Origin: Neckera pumila
Taxonomy: Eukaryota > Streptophyta > Bryopsida > Hypnales > Neckeraceae
DNA length: 64,000 nt
NCBI GenBank assembly: GCA_963969595.1
Contig: OZ018408.1
Location: forward strand, 11,033,823 to 11,097,822
Reading direction: 5' to 3'
Shown: one piece after another, positions 61,391-64,000 of the stretch
How the letters are laid out: each line of letters begins with the position of its first letter
Position numbering within the stretch: position 1 is the stretch's first letter
Position numbers and translations under genes: made by a program
The notes under the pieces: model-generated
Told to the model about the DNA's origin: nothing
What the model saw: only the letters and a program-made list of their open reading frames with translations
Databases searched by the model: none

Positions 61391-62184
61391 GGGCCTCTTT
61401 ACACTTGGAGGTTGGGCCAATTTTTCTTGAAGTTGATTGCACAAACTTTGAGGCCCTTCAAGTTTAAGGTGGTTTGTAACTTCATATTAGAATAAGATTA
61501 TAACAAAGGCTAATTTTCCTATATGTGAAGGCCTTGAGGCCAAGAAGCCGGATTAATTCAATAATACCTAAATAATTTCTTGAGACCCCTCTTTTTTTCT
61601 CTTTTTAGGGTTAGCATTGCACTTAAGGACTAGTTCAATTCCCTTTTGGCCAATTGCACAAAATCCAATAGATATGATTTGTTGAAAAAAATCATATTTT
61701 GTAAAAAATGTTGTATTAATTGAAATCTAACATTGGCCCTATATCCAATTTTTGGAGCTTGGGCTATATCACATCATGTCTTTTTTGAATAAAAAATTCA
61801 TTCTACCAAATCGGATCTACCTCTACACAAAATAGTGAAATTAGGTTGCTCCACACTAATTTCTTGACAATCCACACTATAGAAATATTCATTGCTTTTG
61901 TACAATGATACATTGTACAAAAGAGCCATGTGTATGGCATAGTTTTATGCATTAGTTCAAGGTTTGGTTCAGAGAGTGACATGCACCTCCATGTGGAACA
62001 AGCATTGATCCATGAGGTAATCTATCTCAAATATGACAACCTAATTGATAAGGCAACCTCATTTCACTATTTTGTGTAGGTGTAAAGAAGTTCAGACTAA
62101 TATCAGCCTTTTGTCCAATTACAAATAAGGATTTGAGTCCTCTGATATAACAAATTGGCCTGGCTTCTAGGTGTAAAAGGGCCC
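61391..62184. mobile_element. PIF/Harbinger-like MITE, copy 2, with a nested MITE
   Basis: It starts GGGCCTCTTTACACTTGGAG and ends CTTCTAGGTGTAAAAGGGCCC. The order of inner blocks is as in 43,834-44,399. After removing 61,823-62,079 it is about 537 bp, close to the 566 bp of that copy. The left flank no longer shows TAA; the right flank is TTA. Confidence 0.75.
61823..62079. mobile_element. MITE, CTACACAAAATAGTGAAATTAG family, copy 2, nested
   Basis: It starts CTACACAAAATAGTGAAATT and ends CATTTCACTATTTTGTGTAG. Host MITE sequence lies on both sides ('ggatctacct' before, 'gtgtaaag' after). Related to 56,085-56,322 in the spacer. Confidence 0.78.
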
Positions 62185-63976
62185 TTAGTTAACGTTGTGC
62201 AAATAAGCAAATATAAGAATTTCAAATGCTAGATAACATTGGTATGACAAGGCCAATATTGTAGAAATTTCAAATTTGCCAAAAAAGGACGCAAATAGGC
62301 TTCAGTCCTTATGCATACAATTTTGATTAGAGCAATATTAATTGCCAAATTTTTGTAGTTTTGTTTTCCAATAATAATTGTCATTGCATACCAATTGGCT
62401 TTCAAATATGTATTCAAGGAGTATTTCACATTATTTGCATAGAAGATAATGTCATTTTAATAAAGTATTCCAGATACCTTAATCTTTTTTGAATTAACAA
62501 TCAAGTTTTGTAGAGCTATTTAACCTCTTCATGCTTAAAGATTTTCATTGAACAAAACTATGATGTATTGATATGTGATTTCTTTGACTTTTAGGAAGTT
62601 TGCAATTTTCTTAAATGCTCTAACGACATGTTTTTTAGGAATTATTCATATAATCAAATTAGAAAATCTTTATAGAAGTATGTCAGATCAATCAATTTAG
62701 AAGTGGATGAATTGAAGTTGAATTTTTTGGTGACGTTGACACTAAAAACCCAATTTTTATTTTATTGCTTAGCTTTTGAGATGATATGCTAAAACTATGA
62801 AATAGTCAATATGGCTTAGCATGCATTAAAATTTCCTTTTATATGCTTAGAAATCTTTATTACAATGAATATTGAACAAAGAAAAACTAATAAACATCCT
62901 TGATTGAATTTTATAAACAATAGTATACATTTGAAATTCATTAGCAACAACACTATAAACAACATCAATCTACTGCTAGATCACAAACAACAATGAGATG
63001 TTTGTTAATAGAAATTATATCAAAGCAAACTTTATAGGATTAAATGTAGGTATGCCGCTAATCCTATTATTCAATATTGTATTATTGTAGCATTACAAAC
63101 ATGACCTTCAACACAACATATTTTCCAATTTTGTTAAATGTTATACTCCAGATAAGAATGTTTTGTCTAATGCACGTGGCAAGGTTTGAGGCATTTAAAA
63201 TCCTTTTAGTTTGAAACACTCTCTATTGTTTTGATGGTTGAATATCTAATGTCAATGATTGTAATATCCACTTATATTTTTTTCAATTGCCTATACAGAG
63301 TCCTCATTAGAAAAGAGTTGAAGGCAAGAGAGCGCCACAAGTTATCTTGAGTTCTTGGATTGTGGGAACTCACCACGTCAGCAATCTGACATGGTCAAGC
63401 GAGTGCCAAGTCAGATTTTTTAATTTTTAATTTTTTCAAACTTTCTTTTCACTTTTTCATATTTTTTTTAATTTCATTTTTTTTGGATTTCTTTTTTGAC
63501 AACATTACCGCTTATTCAAAACAAGTAAATAGGCCTAAAACGGTCCACTTTTGCCCTCAAATCTCTTCTAATACATCTAAAAGCCGCGCCACATGTAGAC
63601 AACAACAATTTTGCATGATACCACAATGACATTGAACAACAAATTGAAACTAATGGTCGAGTTTATGGATTGATGATGCTCAAAGCATTTTTTTTTTGCA
63701 TTGAACAGTGTCCATTGTTGATTCCATAAAAGCTTCTAACTTTATGAAAAATGGCTTCAAAGAGAATGAATTCAAGTTGAAATGTAAGATAAATCAACCT
63801 ATTACCACCCATATTTGCTATCGAGATACCTTAGAGAAGCTATTTGTCAACTCCCATATTTTAGCAAAGATTGAAAAGTTTGAGAGAAAGCACTTTGCAA
63901 ATAGAATGAAAACATTTTGACAAGAAATGAATTTTTTGGTGATTTTTCAAAGTTTGTTGGGACTAAATTAGTAAAG
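62185..63976. other. AT-rich intergenic DNA at the right edge
   Basis: No gene, RNA gene or clear inverted repeat is recognised. At 63,306 a short block, CATTAGAAAAGAGTTGAAGG, resembles the terminus of the CATTAGGAAAA MITE family, and 'ccacgtcagc' follows near 63,374 as in that family's core, but I found no matching right end. The open frame at 63,708-63,920 (70 codons) has no recognised motif. Confidence 0.4.
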
Positions 63977-64000
63977 CATTAGGAAAAAACTGGGCCCTCT
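63977..64000. repeat. Start of another CATTAGGAAAA MITE, cut by the window edge
   Basis: The last 24 bases begin CATTAGGAAAAAACTGGGCC, which matches the left terminus of 1932-2198 and 5775-6025. Only the end is visible. Confidence 0.45.

Larger units (their letters stand above)
56480..61640. repeat. Right arm of the large inverted repeat carrying SF3B4
   Basis: It mirrors the left arm (x to 110,422-x) without a visible difference from 56,815 to 60,370. Private to this arm is the TTAA-flanked insertion at 60,371-61,013. Beyond it, homology to the left arm continues at lower identity, through the (GTTT)n run, a GC-rich block and a PIF/Harbinger-like MITE, to about 61,640. Confidence 0.9.

Noticed and set aside
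49400..61640. The inverted repeat as a pure assembly artefact
   Set aside because: Each arm has private insertions (53,628-54,603; 60,371-61,013) and the outer parts are diverged, which a simple fold-back would not produce. It still deserves a long-read check.

Overview
This 64 kb window is nuclear DNA of a streptophyte, that is a land plant or a close algal relative. It holds multi-exon genes with GT-AG introns whose products are plant-type: a callose synthase of the GSL8/GSL10 group, BUB3, SF3B4, and the start of an ADA1/SAGA-Tad1 protein. Genes are islands in AT-rich DNA full of short, terminally inverted (MITE-like) elements. I cannot name the species. All exon models were made by eye, from reading-frame continuity and splice-site consensus; phases were checked and add up to whole codons for the three complete models.

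Layout. 1-151 (-): first 50 codons of an ADA1-like SAGA subunit running off the left edge. 152-15.7 kb: gene-poor DNA with several inverted-repeat element families. 15,755-36,788 (+): a 51-exon callose synthase (2,100 aa) with a MITE in intron 33 and a triplicated 21-bp coding repeat in exon 24. 39,481-43,433 (-): eight-exon BUB3 (380 aa) with a proline-rich N-terminal extension and one GC-AG intron. 43.8-49.4 kb: a nest of MITEs. About 49.4-61.6 kb: a large inverted repeat with two SF3B4 genes facing each other tail to tail. 61.4-64 kb: more nested MITEs and AT-rich DNA.

The most notable structure is the palindromic SF3B4 duplication. Positions x and 110,422-x match without a visible difference over about 3.5 kb (50,052-53,607 against 56,815-60,370), introns included. 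Outside that tract the arms are still homologous but clearly diverged, and each arm carries private insertions. That pattern suggests gene conversion between the arms rather than a fresh duplication or an assembly fold-back. The identical tract ends exactly where the right arm has a 639-bp insertion.

The second theme is the mobile DNA. One family has TTAA target sites and CCCCTAAA termini, which is piggyBac-like. A second consists of three near-complete palindromes of about 870 bp flanked by TA, which is Tc1/mariner-like. A third has TAA flanks and GGGCC termini, which is PIF/Harbinger (Tourist)-like. Two further families bear CATTAGGAAAA and GGTGATTGCAAGAAACAC termini. Several are nested, so relative ages can be read from the sequence.

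Functionally the genes are housekeeping: chromatin-dependent transcription (ADA1), cell-wall glucan at plasmodesmata and the cell plate (callose synthase), the spindle checkpoint (BUB3) and the U2 snRNP (SF3B4). Nothing suggests they act as one pathway.
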